Source of the DNA: Mesorhabditis belari
Lineage: Eukaryota > Nematoda > Chromadorea > Rhabditida > Rhabditidae
Length of the DNA: 64,000 bases
Assembly: GCA_958450365.1 (NCBI GenBank)
Contig: CAUEEP010000917.1
Location: forward strand, 520,001 to 584,000
Direction of reading: 5' to 3'
Positions 1 through 10,526 of the stretch are shown in pieces. The notes below the pieces were generated by a model. The model did not search any database, had not been told where the DNA came from, and worked only from the letters and a program-made list of their open reading frames with translations. Position numbers and translations under genes: made by a program. Position 1 is the stretch's first letter; the number at the start of each line of letters is the position of its first letter.

Positions 1-1183
1 CAAAATCATTATCATTATTGTATCATTATTCTATCAAGGCCTATCGTCAGTACCGACGGATTTGAGGTTCTACACGGCACCGATAAACTCGCCTACACAA
101 GCTCAGCACTGTCACTTATAATGGCGAGTTGAACAGGTAAGATTTAACCTAACTCGACGCCTTTGTTTGCCCGAGATCAAGATAAATATCAAAGGTATAA
201 AATAATGCAACTGCCCGACGCTAAACAAAAGGAAAATGAAACAACAAAACACCTACGGGCCATTTTAGAAAGCTTCACAAAAGCCAAAACATTTAGATTA
301 AAACCCCGAAAACAAACTCACAAACTTCTGCGATTCGGCTGATATGGGGAGTGATGGGCGATAGTTGAATGGAATATAGTGGGATGGAGTGGACGGCGTG
401 TCGTGGCTAAGCTCGCATTGTACCCGAAATACGGTGGGTCAGCAGCACCATCTCTGCAAAAAATAGATATACAGGTTAGTAAGGGGTTTTCGTTATAAAC
501 GGTAAAAGAGAAACAAAGTTAAAATAAAATAGGCACCCACGAGAGAGGAGCTTGTAGAACAGAGACTGTTCCGAAAATTTCGCGCCTTTTTTAGAAAATC
601 AATAGCTGAATATCCTTTCCCTGAAGATACTCAGCTAACTGGCGAAATGCTCACTTGCCAATGGGTAATAATAGATTTGCCAATGGCTATAAAAAGAAAA
701 AGATTTGCCGATAGTTTGAAGCCGGAGATACAGCGATTTTTGCATTTTCTTTTCTTATATCAATATCAACTGAAGAAAATTTGGCTTTAACGATCACGAG
801 AAGGATTTTTCCCTCAACCACCGTAACCCGTAAGATGGACTCTCTACAGGATTACGGTAAAAATCCCTGTGCTTTTTGCTCTTTGGCAAATAAACCTTCC
901 TTTTGTTTCGGTGCGCAATTAGTTGAACCATGCCCTTGCAAACGATTTTTTGCCCGAAAAAGACCTACCAACATCGTCTCGTTTGAGTCATTCCACGTCA
1001 TCTCACCACCTTCAAATATAAATATCTTATGAATAGAAAAGAAAATGTAATGCATCGAATATGATTTATTAATATCGAATGAAATAGCAAACGGCGTTCC
1101 GTTTGGCCGTCGAGATCGAATTCCGTTGTCCAATGGCGACTGTTGAAATGCTACCTGAAAATTTTTTGGCAAATCTTTCAAGT

Positions 1184-1310
1184 ATCAAAATCTTTCAATT
1201 AGGCAAATCTTTCAAGCAGGCAAATCTTTCGATTAGGCAACTCTTTCAAGCAGGCAAATCTTTCAAGTATTCAACTCTTTCAAGCAGGCAAATCTTGCAC
1301 TTACTCGGTT
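1184..1310. repeat. 17-bp tandem repeat, left copy
   Basis: Degenerate tandem units around CAGGCAAATCTTTCAAG and related ATTAGGCAAATCTTT words. The mirrored array at about 37,655-37,985 is longer, so unit number changed after the arms formed. Confidence 0.8.
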
Positions 1311-1465
1311 TGCAAAACAAACATCTGTTGTCGCAAAACGTCCGTCGCAAATATTTTCGATAAAAAACGCTGGTGAAAATTGTGATCGAAGAGCTGGTGA
1401 TATTCGTCAAACAAGTGGACATGACGCCGAGAGTCCCTGCAAATTGTTTGATTGCGCTGATTTTC

Positions 1466-1825
1466 AGCTATTTTTTTGATACATTTGCGAGCATTTTAGC
1501 TTAAGCCAGTGTCGAGAAAAATGCGTTCAAAGCTAGACTCCGCGGCACTCCGCACCGTCATTATGTTATGTCTCTTTCTACCGTAGTCTTGTCTCTATTT
1601 TTGTCTCCAATCTATCGACTTTTTGTATTTTTTGGATTTCCTTTGTGAACTCTTACAGAATTAGACATAAAAGTCGATAGATTGGAGACAAAAATAGAGA
1701 CAAGACTACGGTAGAAAGAGACATAACATAATGACGGTGCGGAGTGTCGCGGAGTCTAGCTTTGAACGCGTTTTTCTCGACACTGGCTTAAGCTAAAATG
1801 CTCGCAAATGTATCAAAAAATAGCT
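1466..1825. mobile_element. Foldback element with ~155-bp arms, left copy
   Basis: Left arm 1466-1622 is almost perfectly reverse-complementary to 1671-1825, around a loop of about 48 nt. The arm tips contain the word run TTTTTGATACATTTGCGAGC, which is also the receptor exon at 1931-1994, so the arms seem to include copies of the neighbouring gene's last transmembrane exon. No transposase was seen. It could be a nonautonomous foldback transposon or an in-place inverted duplication. The other arm carries a copy at 37,127-37,486. Confidence 0.8.
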
Positions 1826-1930
1826 GTGATTCAGGGCTATCTCTTGAGCTCAAAAGCCTGAAACCTAACAGCTTTCGAACAAAACTTACAGCTCTCGGAA
1901 ACTTGCAAACTTTCGGACAAACTTGCAAAC

Positions 1931-4900
1931 TTTGAACGCGTTTTTCTCGACACTGGCTAAAGCGAAAATGCTCGCAAATGTATCAAAGAAATAGCTGAAA
2001 ATCAGCACTATCCTTTGAAGCCAAAAGACTTACAAAAGCTTTCGAAAATTGGCAGCTTTCGGACGAAACTTACAAGCTTCCGTTATCAAGTCGTCATGCC
2101 AAAAGAAAATGACAAATGAGAATGGGACGAGGATAAAAACGACAAAAACCGACATCTGAAAGGATTCTTTGACCTCGCTTCTGACAATATTGAAATTCTA
2201 AGCCTATACCTGTGCCGACATTGAATATAATAGCACCAATGACATTTCTTTGACCCTTTTGTTCATACTCTTGTGATTTCGGATCGAATAATTCGCGTGA
2301 AGGACAAAAAATAACAAAAAAAGAAGCACATAAATGAAAACAATGCTGAAAAAAGTTCAAAGCGTTTCATAATTTCTCATCAAAAACCGATTTTAATTCA
2401 TAATTTCTTATAAAAAACTGATTTCAACTCATAGTTTCTCACAAAAAACAGGTTTCAATTCATAATTTCTTATAAAAAACTGATTTTAGCTCATAATTTC
2501 TCATCAAGAACCGATTTCAATACATAATTTCTTAAAAAAAACCGATTTTAACTCATAATTCGATCAAAAAGTGATGACTGACTTGATGAGAACGCCGACA
2601 TAGTACAACTTTCCGATTCCACCGCAAGCCATTTCCGATAAATCGATATTTACAATAGCTTGAGTCTGCAAACTTTTCGAATTTTACTTTAAATTTGATC
2701 TCACCGATTCGATCTCTTCAAGTTGCAGAGTCTTGAACGTCAAGAAAATGGCTAATGCGTATAAATGTCCAAATATGACTTTGATTTGCCAAGATTTTAG
2801 ACGGAAACGACTGTTTGATGGGATGGCGAGCTAAAGAAAAGAAAAAAAAACATTTGAACTTGATCAAAAAAAAGCAGACTTTCCAAATAAACTAAACTAT
2901 TACGATCGAATCAATCTTTCCAACCGAACTAAACAATCAATTCAACCAAACCAATCCTCCAACCGAACTAAACTATGAATCCAATCAATCCTCCAACCGA
3001 ACTAAATGATCAATTCAACCAAACCAATCCTCCAACCGAACTAAAATATGAATCCAACCAATCCTCCAACCGAACTAAACGATCAATTCAACCAAACCAA
3101 TCCTCCAACCGAACTAAACTATGAATCCAATCAATCCTCCAACCGAACTAAATGATCAATTCAACCAAACCAATCCTCCAACCGAACTAAACTATGAATC
3201 CAATCAATCTTTTTTTTAACCGAACTAAACTATGAATCCAATCAATCCTCCAACCGAACTAAACGATCAATTCAACCAAACCAATCCTCCAACCGAACTA
3301 AACTATGAATCCAATCAATCCTTCAAACTAATCTATGAATTCCAACTAATCTTTCCAACCAAACTAAACAATCAATTCAACCAATCTTTCCAACCGAACT
3401 AACCTATGAATCCAACCAATCTTTCCAACCGAACTAAACGATCAATTCAACCAAACCAATCCTCGAACCGAACTAAACTCTGAATCCAACCAATCCTCCA
3501 ACCGAACTAAACGATCAATTCAACCAAACCAATCCTCGAACCGAACTAAACTCTGAATCCAACCAATCCTCCAACCGAACTAAACGATCAATTCAACCAA
3601 ACCAATCCTCCAACCGAACTAAACTATGAATCCAATCAATCTTTCAACCAAACTAAACTACGACTCCAATCAATCCTCCAACCGAACTAATCTATGAATC
3701 CAACCAATCTTTCCAACCGAACTAAACAATCAATTCAACCAAACCAATCTTTCCGACTAAACTATGAATCTAACCTTAATCTATAAATCTGTTTACTCGA
3801 GTAATTACTTGTAAGGAACACACCCTATTCATGAGTGGCATGGTTCGATGGTCTCGCTGACCTAGAGCTGGAGTTGGAGTTAAACTGACTAGAACTAGGG
3901 TGCGGACTTTTCACTGAATGGTTCAATCTGTGGGCAGACTGGCTCAAGCTTGAAGTCAAAGCTGGTCAGACTGGTTCAGGCTTGGTCAGAGCTGGTCAGA
4001 CTGGCTCAAGCTTGGTCAGAACTAGTCCGACTGGCTCAAGCTTGAAGTCAAAGCTACTCAGGCTGGCTCAAGCTTGGTCAGAGCTGGTCATGAGGCTCGA
4101 TCGCTCGCCTACCTGATGCCGGTAAAACAGTGCGTGCAAATATGCGAAAATCGTGCCAATCATCGCGATGATCGTCGCAAACTTGAAAAGAATCATCTCC
4201 AAACAAAAAAGGATTTTCTTTACCGCAGTGAATTCTTGAGGAAATAGTTTTCCCAAATTGAAATATTCCCCAATAAGCGTCGCAAAAAGAATGTATAAAC
4301 TTTTCGAGTAGCAAATAGCCGGCCCATCGCTCGTTTGGAGCATCAAATTCGGAGCAAGCCAAACCCACGAAAGTACAACGAACAGGCTAGAGATCTAGAA
4401 ATTCAAGGATTCAAGGATTCAAGGATTCAAGAATTCAAGAATTCAAGGATTCAAGGATTCGAGGATTCAAGGATTCGAGAATTGAAGAATTCAGGAATTC
4501 AGGAATTCAAGCATTCAAGCATTCAAGGATTCAAGAATTCAGGAATTGAAGAATTCAGGAATTCAAAAATTCAAGAATTCAAGAATTCAGGAATTCAAGG
4601 ATTCAAGAATTCAGGAATTCAAGGATTCAAGGATTCAAGAATTGAAGAATTGAAGAATTGAAGAATTCAAGAATTCAAGGATTCAGGAATGCAGGAATTC
4701 AGGAATTCAAGGATTCAAGGATTCAAGGATTCAAGAATTCAAGGATTCAAGAATTCAAGGATTCAAGGATTCAAGGATTCAAGAATTCAGGAATTCGCTT
4801 ATCCATCGCTAACTGACTTCAATCCAAATCAAATATTTCGCATAAAGTCTCGATTTTTTCGGCGTTGCACGATGAATGACAAAAAGTGTGGCACTGGTTA

Positions 4901-4973
4901 CAACGATTGAAAGTACGGCGATGATATAGAAAAGAATATTTGTAATCGCTAGAAAATCATCGATTGAAGCCAT
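1931..4973 (-). CDS. 7TM chemoreceptor-like gene (Str superfamily-like), left copy
   Basis: Seven exons read in phase on the minus strand: 4973-4818, 4394-4113, 2830-2705, 2665-2583, 2345-2210, 2155-2035 and 1994-1931. The start is the ATG at 4973-4971, which opens MASIDDFLAITNILFYIIAV, an apparent first membrane helix. Later exons add several hydrophobic segments, with GT donors and AG acceptors throughout. The layout (about 320 residues before a short C-terminal tail, basic loops between helices) fits nematode serpentine receptors, probably near the srh/str group; the subclass is inferred. Introns are filled with minisatellites (4395-4796 and 2925-3780). This copy has 9 extra in-frame nucleotides in exon 6 compared with the right copy. 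The final exon (mirror of about 37,520-37,660) does not join in frame by any splice I could settle, so the 3' end is uncertain. Confidence 0.62.
2360..2570. repeat. ~29-bp tandem repeat, left copy
   Basis: About seven imperfect units of the form TTCATAATTTCTTATAAAAA followed by CTGATTT, inside an intron of the receptor-like gene. The mirror array at about 36,455-36,600 is shorter. Confidence 0.8.
2925..3780. repeat. Minisatellite of CCAACCGAACTAAA units, left copy
   Basis: About 850 bp of alternating short units (CCAACCGAACTAAACTATGA, TCCAATCAATC, TCAATTCAACCAAACCAATC). It fills the intron between receptor exons 2 and 3. Higher-order blocks of about 70 bp recur. Confidence 0.9.
3945..4092. 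repeat. Tandem repeat, CAAGCTTGGTCAGAGCTGGT type, left copy
   Basis: Four to five imperfect units of about 30 bp just downstream of receptor exon 2 (minus strand). The mirror is at about 34,878-35,030. Confidence 0.75.
4395..4796. repeat. 8-bp minisatellite (ATTCAAGG)n, left copy
   Basis: About 50 units of ATTCAAGG, ATTCAAGA or ATTCAGGA in the receptor intron between exons 1 and 2. The translated open frames across it are artefacts of the repeat. The other arm has about 325 bp of the complement at 34,245-34,569, about 80 bp less. Confidence 0.95.
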
Positions 4974-5203
4974 TTTGAAACTTTTCGCTTTCCGCTTTCC
5001 CAAAATTTCCCAAAAATTTCCCAAAAATTTCGGAGCGACTTTCGTGGACAGGTGAAAAACGAGAAGGCAGTTCGATTTTGGAGTTCGATTTTGGAGACTC
5101 GATTTTGGAGTTCGATTTTTTGCAAAAGAATCCCAAAAAGCTCGCGGAAGTCTCGTGTCGAATTTTCAGATTACTGTAGCCAGCGATGGAGTTTCGCTTT
5201 AAT

Positions 5204-5568
5204 TTAAAAAATACCGACTGGGGCTACCAGTGGTGAATTTATCGCATACACGAAATATATCAATCACAATACAACGACACACACAATACTAGGCTATATC
5301 TTAACTTAACCCACGTCATGACAGACGGCTCCCTAACCCTAAGCTCAATGGGGAACTAAATAGCTTTTTTGGTGGTGAAGGGAAGATGACGATGAAGGAG
5401 TGGCTTGTCACTTTAAAGAACTGGGGCCACAACCACCAGACTGCCCTCCAGAAAACCTCTCAACCCGAAGGGAAAGGAAATCCGAAGGGGGTGACCATGT
5501 CGCATGTGGGGTTCGAACCCTCGACCTTCCGATTAAGATAAAAGACACTTAACCAGTCAGCCACACGT
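5204..5568 (-). mobile_element. tRNA-derived SINE, present only in left arm
   Basis: The right arm reads GCTTTAATCGATGG uninterrupted, while the left arm has about 370 bp inserted between GCTTTAAT (196-203 in the 5,000s) and GCTTAAT (5569-5575). The near-identical flanks look like a 7-8 bp target-site duplication. On the minus strand the head carries pol III promoter-like boxes, TGGCTGACTGG (A box) and GGTTCGAACCC (B box), followed by about 280 bp of unrelated body ending in an AT-rich tail at 5204. This is the standard plan of a tRNA-derived SINE. The element depends on another element's reverse transcriptase, which is not present here. Confidence 0.75.
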
Positions 5569-6104
5569 GCTTAATCGATGGAAAATCATCGATTGAAGGC
5601 ATTTTGAAACTTTTCCGCTTTCCCAAAATTTCCCAAAAATTTCGCGGACAGGTGAAAAACGGGAAGGCAGTTCGATTTTTTGCAAAAGAATCCTAAAAAG
5701 CTCGTGGAAGTTTGGTGTCGAATTCTCAGATTACTGTAGCCAGCGATGGAGTTTGCTGATGGAAATCCGATTTTTCAGGTGAATTTTTCAATTTGGCGCC
5801 CAAAATCCAATTTGATGTGATTTTGGAATCCTACCGGGGCCATCGAGCGCTTTTTTTTTAGGTTTTAAGCAGTAAGTGGTTACTTTTGCGGTAAATTTTG
5901 CATTTTTATAGCTTTTTATTTGAATAATTGTCAAATAATCGCATTCTAAAACAAAAAAAAGCGCTGTTTTTGCTCGTTATTGTCGTTTTTCGTTTGAAAA
6001 AGTAGTCGGAAATCAGTTTTTTAAGCTGAAAATGGGTGAGATAGGAAAAATAGTTCTTTAGGAAGCTCGCATTTCAAACAGAAAATCTCTTGAGAAATCT
6101 CTTG

Positions 6105-6176
6105 GCATTCGCGGGGGTCGAACCAGCATCGTGTAGACCAGAGACGAGCGCGCTTCCGCTGAGCCACAACGTGCGA
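6105..6176 (-). tRNA. tRNA-like sequence (probable pseudogene), left copy
   Basis: The minus strand reads GTGGCTCAGCGGAAGCGCGC (D-arm/A-box-like), then GGTTCGACCCC (B box/T loop). The anticodon arm does not close into a standard 7-nt loop, so I cannot assign an anticodon. A twin lies at 33,245-33,312. Confidence 0.4.
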
Positions 6177-6932
6177 AAGGACTGCGAAAGGCGAAAGGAC
6201 GATCAATTTCCAGCTAAGTTGATGGCTATGGCAATTTTCCCTTTCACGATTTTGGAAATGCATTACTTTAATGCATTTTGCAGAGGCAAACACTTTAATA
6301 TAGAAAACTATAGGTGTGTAGGTTAGGGCGAAGGCCGTATGGATACTGTAGTTGGTGTAGAGAGTACTGTACGTTTTCGCAACATTTATCTCGTCCACCT
6401 AATATAATAAGATACAGTATTCCTTCTCGCAGGTATCAGCGTTTGTCTCTTTGCAGGGGTCGAGTTGACAATCATCGTCGAAGTTTCAGCTGAATATTTT
6501 CAATCCTTTGAATTCTTTGAATGCTTTCAATACCTTGAATTCTTTCAATACTTTCAATGCGTTGAGTTCTTTGAATTCTTAAGAATCCTTTGATTTCTTT
6601 GAATTCTCAAGAATTCTTTGAGTTTCGCCCTGTTACAATTTTCCAGAAACTTTAGAAATTTGTTTGAAGTGCCCAAAAACTGCGAGGACAAGGAGTTAGG
6701 AAAACGCAGCAATACCTCGAATCGATATTTATGCCATTCCAATTATTCTGGTTAACTTTTTTATTTCACTTTTTCTCGGTTATTTATAAAGCTTTATTTT
6801 TTAAACGAAACAAATCATACATCCTTGTCATGCTTCCTTTCCGACGTTTGCTTTGGCGAACAAACGTTGAACTGAAGTCAAACATGACAATGTGTTTGGA
6901 TTGAGAGATGATGCCATTTGAAGAGCTTCATG

Positions 6933-7569
6933 TCAAAAGACAACCTCCCAATACTCGTCAAGATAATACTCTGCAGACATACGGAAGGGGAACAGTTCAG
7001 GACACGTGGCAAGAATACTAAATGCAAAATGAAAATAATATGAAATTGCACAAAACCTCTTAAGCCGCTGCCCTCCCCACTTGAACAAGGGAATGACCAG
7101 CCTGGCGTGATAAGCTTCTGCAGAGAGCTGAATTAAAATCGGTTTTAACTTAGCAAACAATAAACTTACTATTTTTGTCATGCAGCTTGTGACAGAAAGA
7201 AATCGTCTTAGAGCGGACAATCGAAGCAAGGAGTCGTCATCAATTTGTTGAATAACTTGGTACTAAACAGCACAACATTATTACTCAAGATGAAAAACTT
7301 TACTTGATCCAGAAAAACACACAGCATCGCGAAAGTGGAGTCCCAACGAGTTCCACAATCCAACCGTGGTTTGCGAGCATCGATTAGCCTAAATTAAAAA
7401 TGTATTTTAAATAACATTAAAGACTAACTGCCCAAACTGCTGCCAGAGACTAGGAGAACGAGAAAGCTTTCGACGAAAGCGACGGATATTTTGCAGAAAC
7501 TCCTGCAATGTCGACAAAGACAGAAGTTTTTGGACAAAATTATGGACAAGATGCGCTCCGCAGTGAATG
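6933..7569 (-). pseudogene. hAT-transposase-derived gene fragment, left copy
   Basis: Mirror of 31,841-32,477. The minus-strand exons encode HCGAHLVHNFVQKLL (like the C-x-A-H-x-L-x-L segment of hAT transposases), then LQEFLQNIRRFRRKLSRSP, then LDCGTRWDSTFAML (the hAT T-R-W-x-S-T segment). The C-terminus is short and ends ...EYYLDEYWEVVF with a stop at 6933. No zinc-finger N-terminus or terminal dimerisation region was found, so this is a remnant or an exapted piece. The two upstream exons are not in phase with each other under GT-AG splicing, which favours a pseudogene. Confidence 0.6.
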
Positions 7570-9004
7570 CTAAACAGAAAATTAAAATCGTGTATATCGA
7601 CAAGAAAAATACTTTTTCAAATCTAGTAAAGCGACAGCTTTTTTTTACATTGGAGCCACGGCCAGACACAAAGGTACATTTGAGGTGATCTTAAGGACGG
7701 ATGAGTCGTCTTTCCCCGAAATTGTACGGTAGCAAGTTGAATCAGCCATAGAATGTCTATTATTCTATCGAAAAAGCTTCAGAAAAATCCTTTAAAACAC
7801 TATATATACATATAGATACACTTCTTTGTCTAGTTTTCTCCATCAACTCCAAAACCAAAGCCTAAGCCTGTAAGCCGGTGCTAAAAAGTAACTAATGCAA
7901 AATTTGTGAATAGAAACTCTATATAACCAGAATCCGAGCAGTTCTTGGTCTTGCTTTTGTCATTATTGTTTTTTCCTTACTATGCCGTATTCTTTGTACG
8001 AGAAATGAACCCTTCGATTTCCGATATTCTTATCTCTCACAAACACACCACCGAGAAACTCCACCAAAAATTTCTCCAGTAAAACTCCACGGAGACCCCA
8101 ACTAATCCAAAATTTGTGAATTTGTTCAAATTTTGTGTAAATTTGAGCTTTTAGCTTTTCGGAAAGTTGCTTTTAATCATAATATTTACAGAAAAACAAA
8201 AATTTGTCGTCGTTTTTCGTGATTTGGCTTAGTCTTGCGGATTTCCCGTCGAATTTGACCAATGACTTTTGTGCGGCAAAGAGAACCCGAAAATTGTCTG
8301 AGAAGCAGTATTCTGGTATTACTTTAATGAATACTGTAATGATTTCACTATTCTAACTAGGGAATGTTGTTAACCTATCTTGGCTTTTTTGGCTCGGGAA
8401 ATAGCTTCTCTGATGCAGGTTTGTCACGCTGATTCCAAATCCGCAGTCAGTTTTTGCCAACGACAATTTTTTTGAGCTTTTCAGGTAGTGTCCGCCTCCG
8501 AAATCGGCAGAATAATTGATCAAATTCCAACTTCAATCAAGAAAAATCTGGGATTATTATTTTGTGACCACACTACCGTACCCTAAATTGTAAACTCGCC
8601 TTTATATCCTGCCCTGTTACAATTTTCCAAAAACAGAAAAACATTTCCTGACAAAATCATGGGCGTTCAAAAGGTGACGATCCGTTTGAAGTGCCCGAAA
8701 ACTACGAGGACAAGGGAGTTCAGAAAACGCAGCAATATCTCGAATCGATATGTATGCCATTCCAATTATTCTGGCCAACTTTTTTATTTCAATTTTTCTC
8801 GGCCATTTTTAAAGCTTTATTTTTTATACGAAACAAATAATACATCCTTGTCAAATAATAATCATACATCGAAACAAAGATTCATCCTTGTCAACTTCTG
8901 CTCCAGTTGCATAGGCAATATCGAAAATAGATAATTGGATTAAATCAATGACAATGTGACCATGACATAATAAAAGCACTAAAACTGTATCAAGATAAAA
9001 ACTC

Positions 9005-10054
9005 TCAGAGCTCCATCTTTTCCGATTGCGGATGAACGTAGAAAGCCAAAAATTCCGTTAAAGTTCCGTAACCATCCGCGTATGTGTATGATCCAAGCAT
9101 GTAAACACCATCCCTCCTCGAGTCAATGTTCCGTCGAAAAATCTTTGGTTTCTCTGTGAACTCAAAATCGTAATCCAAATGCTTATCCCAGATCTCTTTC
9201 GCTATTTTGGTGACTTTTTGCTGGTTTTCCCCGTCAAAACGCCTCATTCCAGGGAATCGTGAAAGAAAATCGACGATTCGGCAATCCCTCTCTTGGGAAT
9301 CCTTGTGATTCACATAAAAAGCCGCTTTCAAATTCTTGCTTGGGATCCCCTGTTCAACGATTGATTGCAAGACCTTTTCAAACTCATCATCGTCCAACCC
9401 TCTTCCAGAGATTTGCAAGAATTCTATCGAAGTCTTGGCAAAAGCAGCGTAGTAGAAGTGAAACGCAGCGGCGGAATAACAACACAAAAGGACTTTTTCG
9501 CAGTCATTCATCTGATTTGCAATGAAATTCTTGAAAAGTTCGCAGATCACTTGATTTTCTTTCAACAAATCAATGTCCACGTCAATAACCGCGGATTCTC
9601 CAATCACCGAGCGGAAATTCTCAAGAAATTTCAGCAACAACTCGTTCCTGTCCACAGAGAGGTTCAAATGTTTCACAGAGTTCAAGCGATTAAGAATCGC
9701 CGCGTTTACGTCGTTTTGGTCACGGAATCCGAATCGTTCGTTGAACCATGCCAGAAATTTGTCACACGAGTCGATTCGTTTGAACAATGGAAAGTGGAGA
9801 GCGACCTTAAGTCTGAGGCAGGAGTCATGGGGGCCACGGGTGATCCAAATCCAATAATTTCCAGGGCGGAACCGGTGCACGTGGCGCCCAAAAACTAGCC
9901 AGGGTCTCCGCAGCAGAATCGATCGGAATCCTGCGTTCACCTTGACCAATTCAATCGCATCTTTGGGCTTCATTTGCTCCAAAACTTCCAGCTTCAGGTC
10001 ATAGTATAGCTTCTGCATGGGGAATGACGTCAACTTTCGCATTTCAAACGACAT
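9005..10054 (-). CDS. F-box-like protein, copy 1 (left arm)
   Basis: Intronless 349-codon gene. Residues about 11-48 (FPMQKLYYDLKLEVLEQM, then D-A-I-E-L-V-K-V-N and FRSIL) follow the F-box pattern of leucines, a VLE turn and a basic end, so an SCF ubiquitin-ligase adaptor is the likely role; this is motif-level only. The remaining 300 residues would be the substrate-binding part and resemble no domain I can name with certainty. The ATG lies 20 nt downstream of a strong TTTATTTACAG acceptor with no obvious upstream exon, which fits trans-splicing of a spliced leader. A polyadenylation-type AATAAA lies at about 8816-8821 (minus). The protein matches copy 2 except for 16 replacements, 15 of them at residues 109-195. 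Confidence 0.65.
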   Translation of the reverse strand: MSFEMRKLTSFPMQKLYYDLKLEVLEQMKPKDAIELVKVNAGFRSILLRRPWLVFGRHVHRFRPGNYWIWITRGPHDSCLRLKVALHFPLFKRIDSCDKFLAWFNERFGFRDQNDVNAAILNRLNSVKHLNLSVDRNELLLKFLENFRSVIGESAVIDVDIDLLKENQVICELFKNFIANQMNDCEKVLLCCYSAAAFHFYYAAFAKTSIEFLQISGRGLDDDEFEKVLQSIVEQGIPSKNLKAAFYVNHKDSQERDCRIVDFLSRFPGMRRFDGENQQKVTKIAKEIWDKHLDYDFEFTEKPKIFRRNIDSRRDGVYMLGSYTYADGYGTLTEFLAFYVHPQSEKMEL

Positions 10055-10136
10055 TTTGCTTAGCGTCCGTCAACCTGTAAATAAAAAAAACAATTAGATT
10101 TCCAAAACCAAGTCGGCAATTAAAATTAAAAGCTTT

Positions 10137-10526
10137 TACAGGGTGTGTCATAATTAATCATAATCACTTTAATGTAGCTCATTCAAAAGGTAAACGATTC
10201 CCACAAAATTTTTGAGTGGGTCTCCTGTAGCGGTGTCTATTATCTAACCGATAGGAGTTCACAAATATTTTAAACAAGCTTTCAAAGTTGGGAGTCACAT
10301 TATGCCTCGCACCATGAGCCCAACTAGATTGTGTGCCAGGTTGAGCGCGACCCCCAAAGTTGAAAGCCCATTTTAAAAAAATGTGAACTCCTATCGATTA
10401 GATAATGGGCACTGCTACAGGAGACCAGCTCCAAATTCACTCGTAAAATGTTTGTGAAAATCGGTGATCATTTGACTGAGCTAGACCCTCCCCAGTGATT
10501 ATGAGTAATTATGAGCACTCTGTAGA
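10137..10526. mobile_element. MITE-like element upstream of F-box copy 1
   Basis: Ends are inverted: TACAGGGTGTGTCATAATTA at 10,137 and the complement of CTACAGAGTGCTCATAATTA at 10,526. Inside, CCTATCGGTTAGATAATAGA-type words occur on both sides. The size (about 390 bp), the TA at each end and the lack of coding capacity suggest a nonautonomous Tc1/mariner-type MITE. It is found at the same place before all three F-box copies, so it predates their duplication. Confidence 0.65.

Noticed and set aside
1100..1310. Regularly spaced short repeats, considered as a CRISPR-like array
   Set aside because: Units are contiguous tandem repeats without unique spacers, and the genome is eukaryotic. No CRISPR array anywhere in the window.
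4335..4910. Open frames of EFKNSRIQ-type repeats
   Set aside because: Translation of the ATTCAAGG minisatellite within an intron.
6021..6398. 125-codon open frame in both arms (also 33,021-33,398)
   Set aside because: It runs through a tRNA-like sequence, has no splice or domain support, and is conserved only because the arms are identical.
9365..9898. 177-codon plus-strand open frame opposite F-box copy 1 (and its twin 29,512-30,045)
   Set aside because: It is antisense to a well-supported coding frame, and its changes follow the sense-strand replacements. Treated as a shadow.
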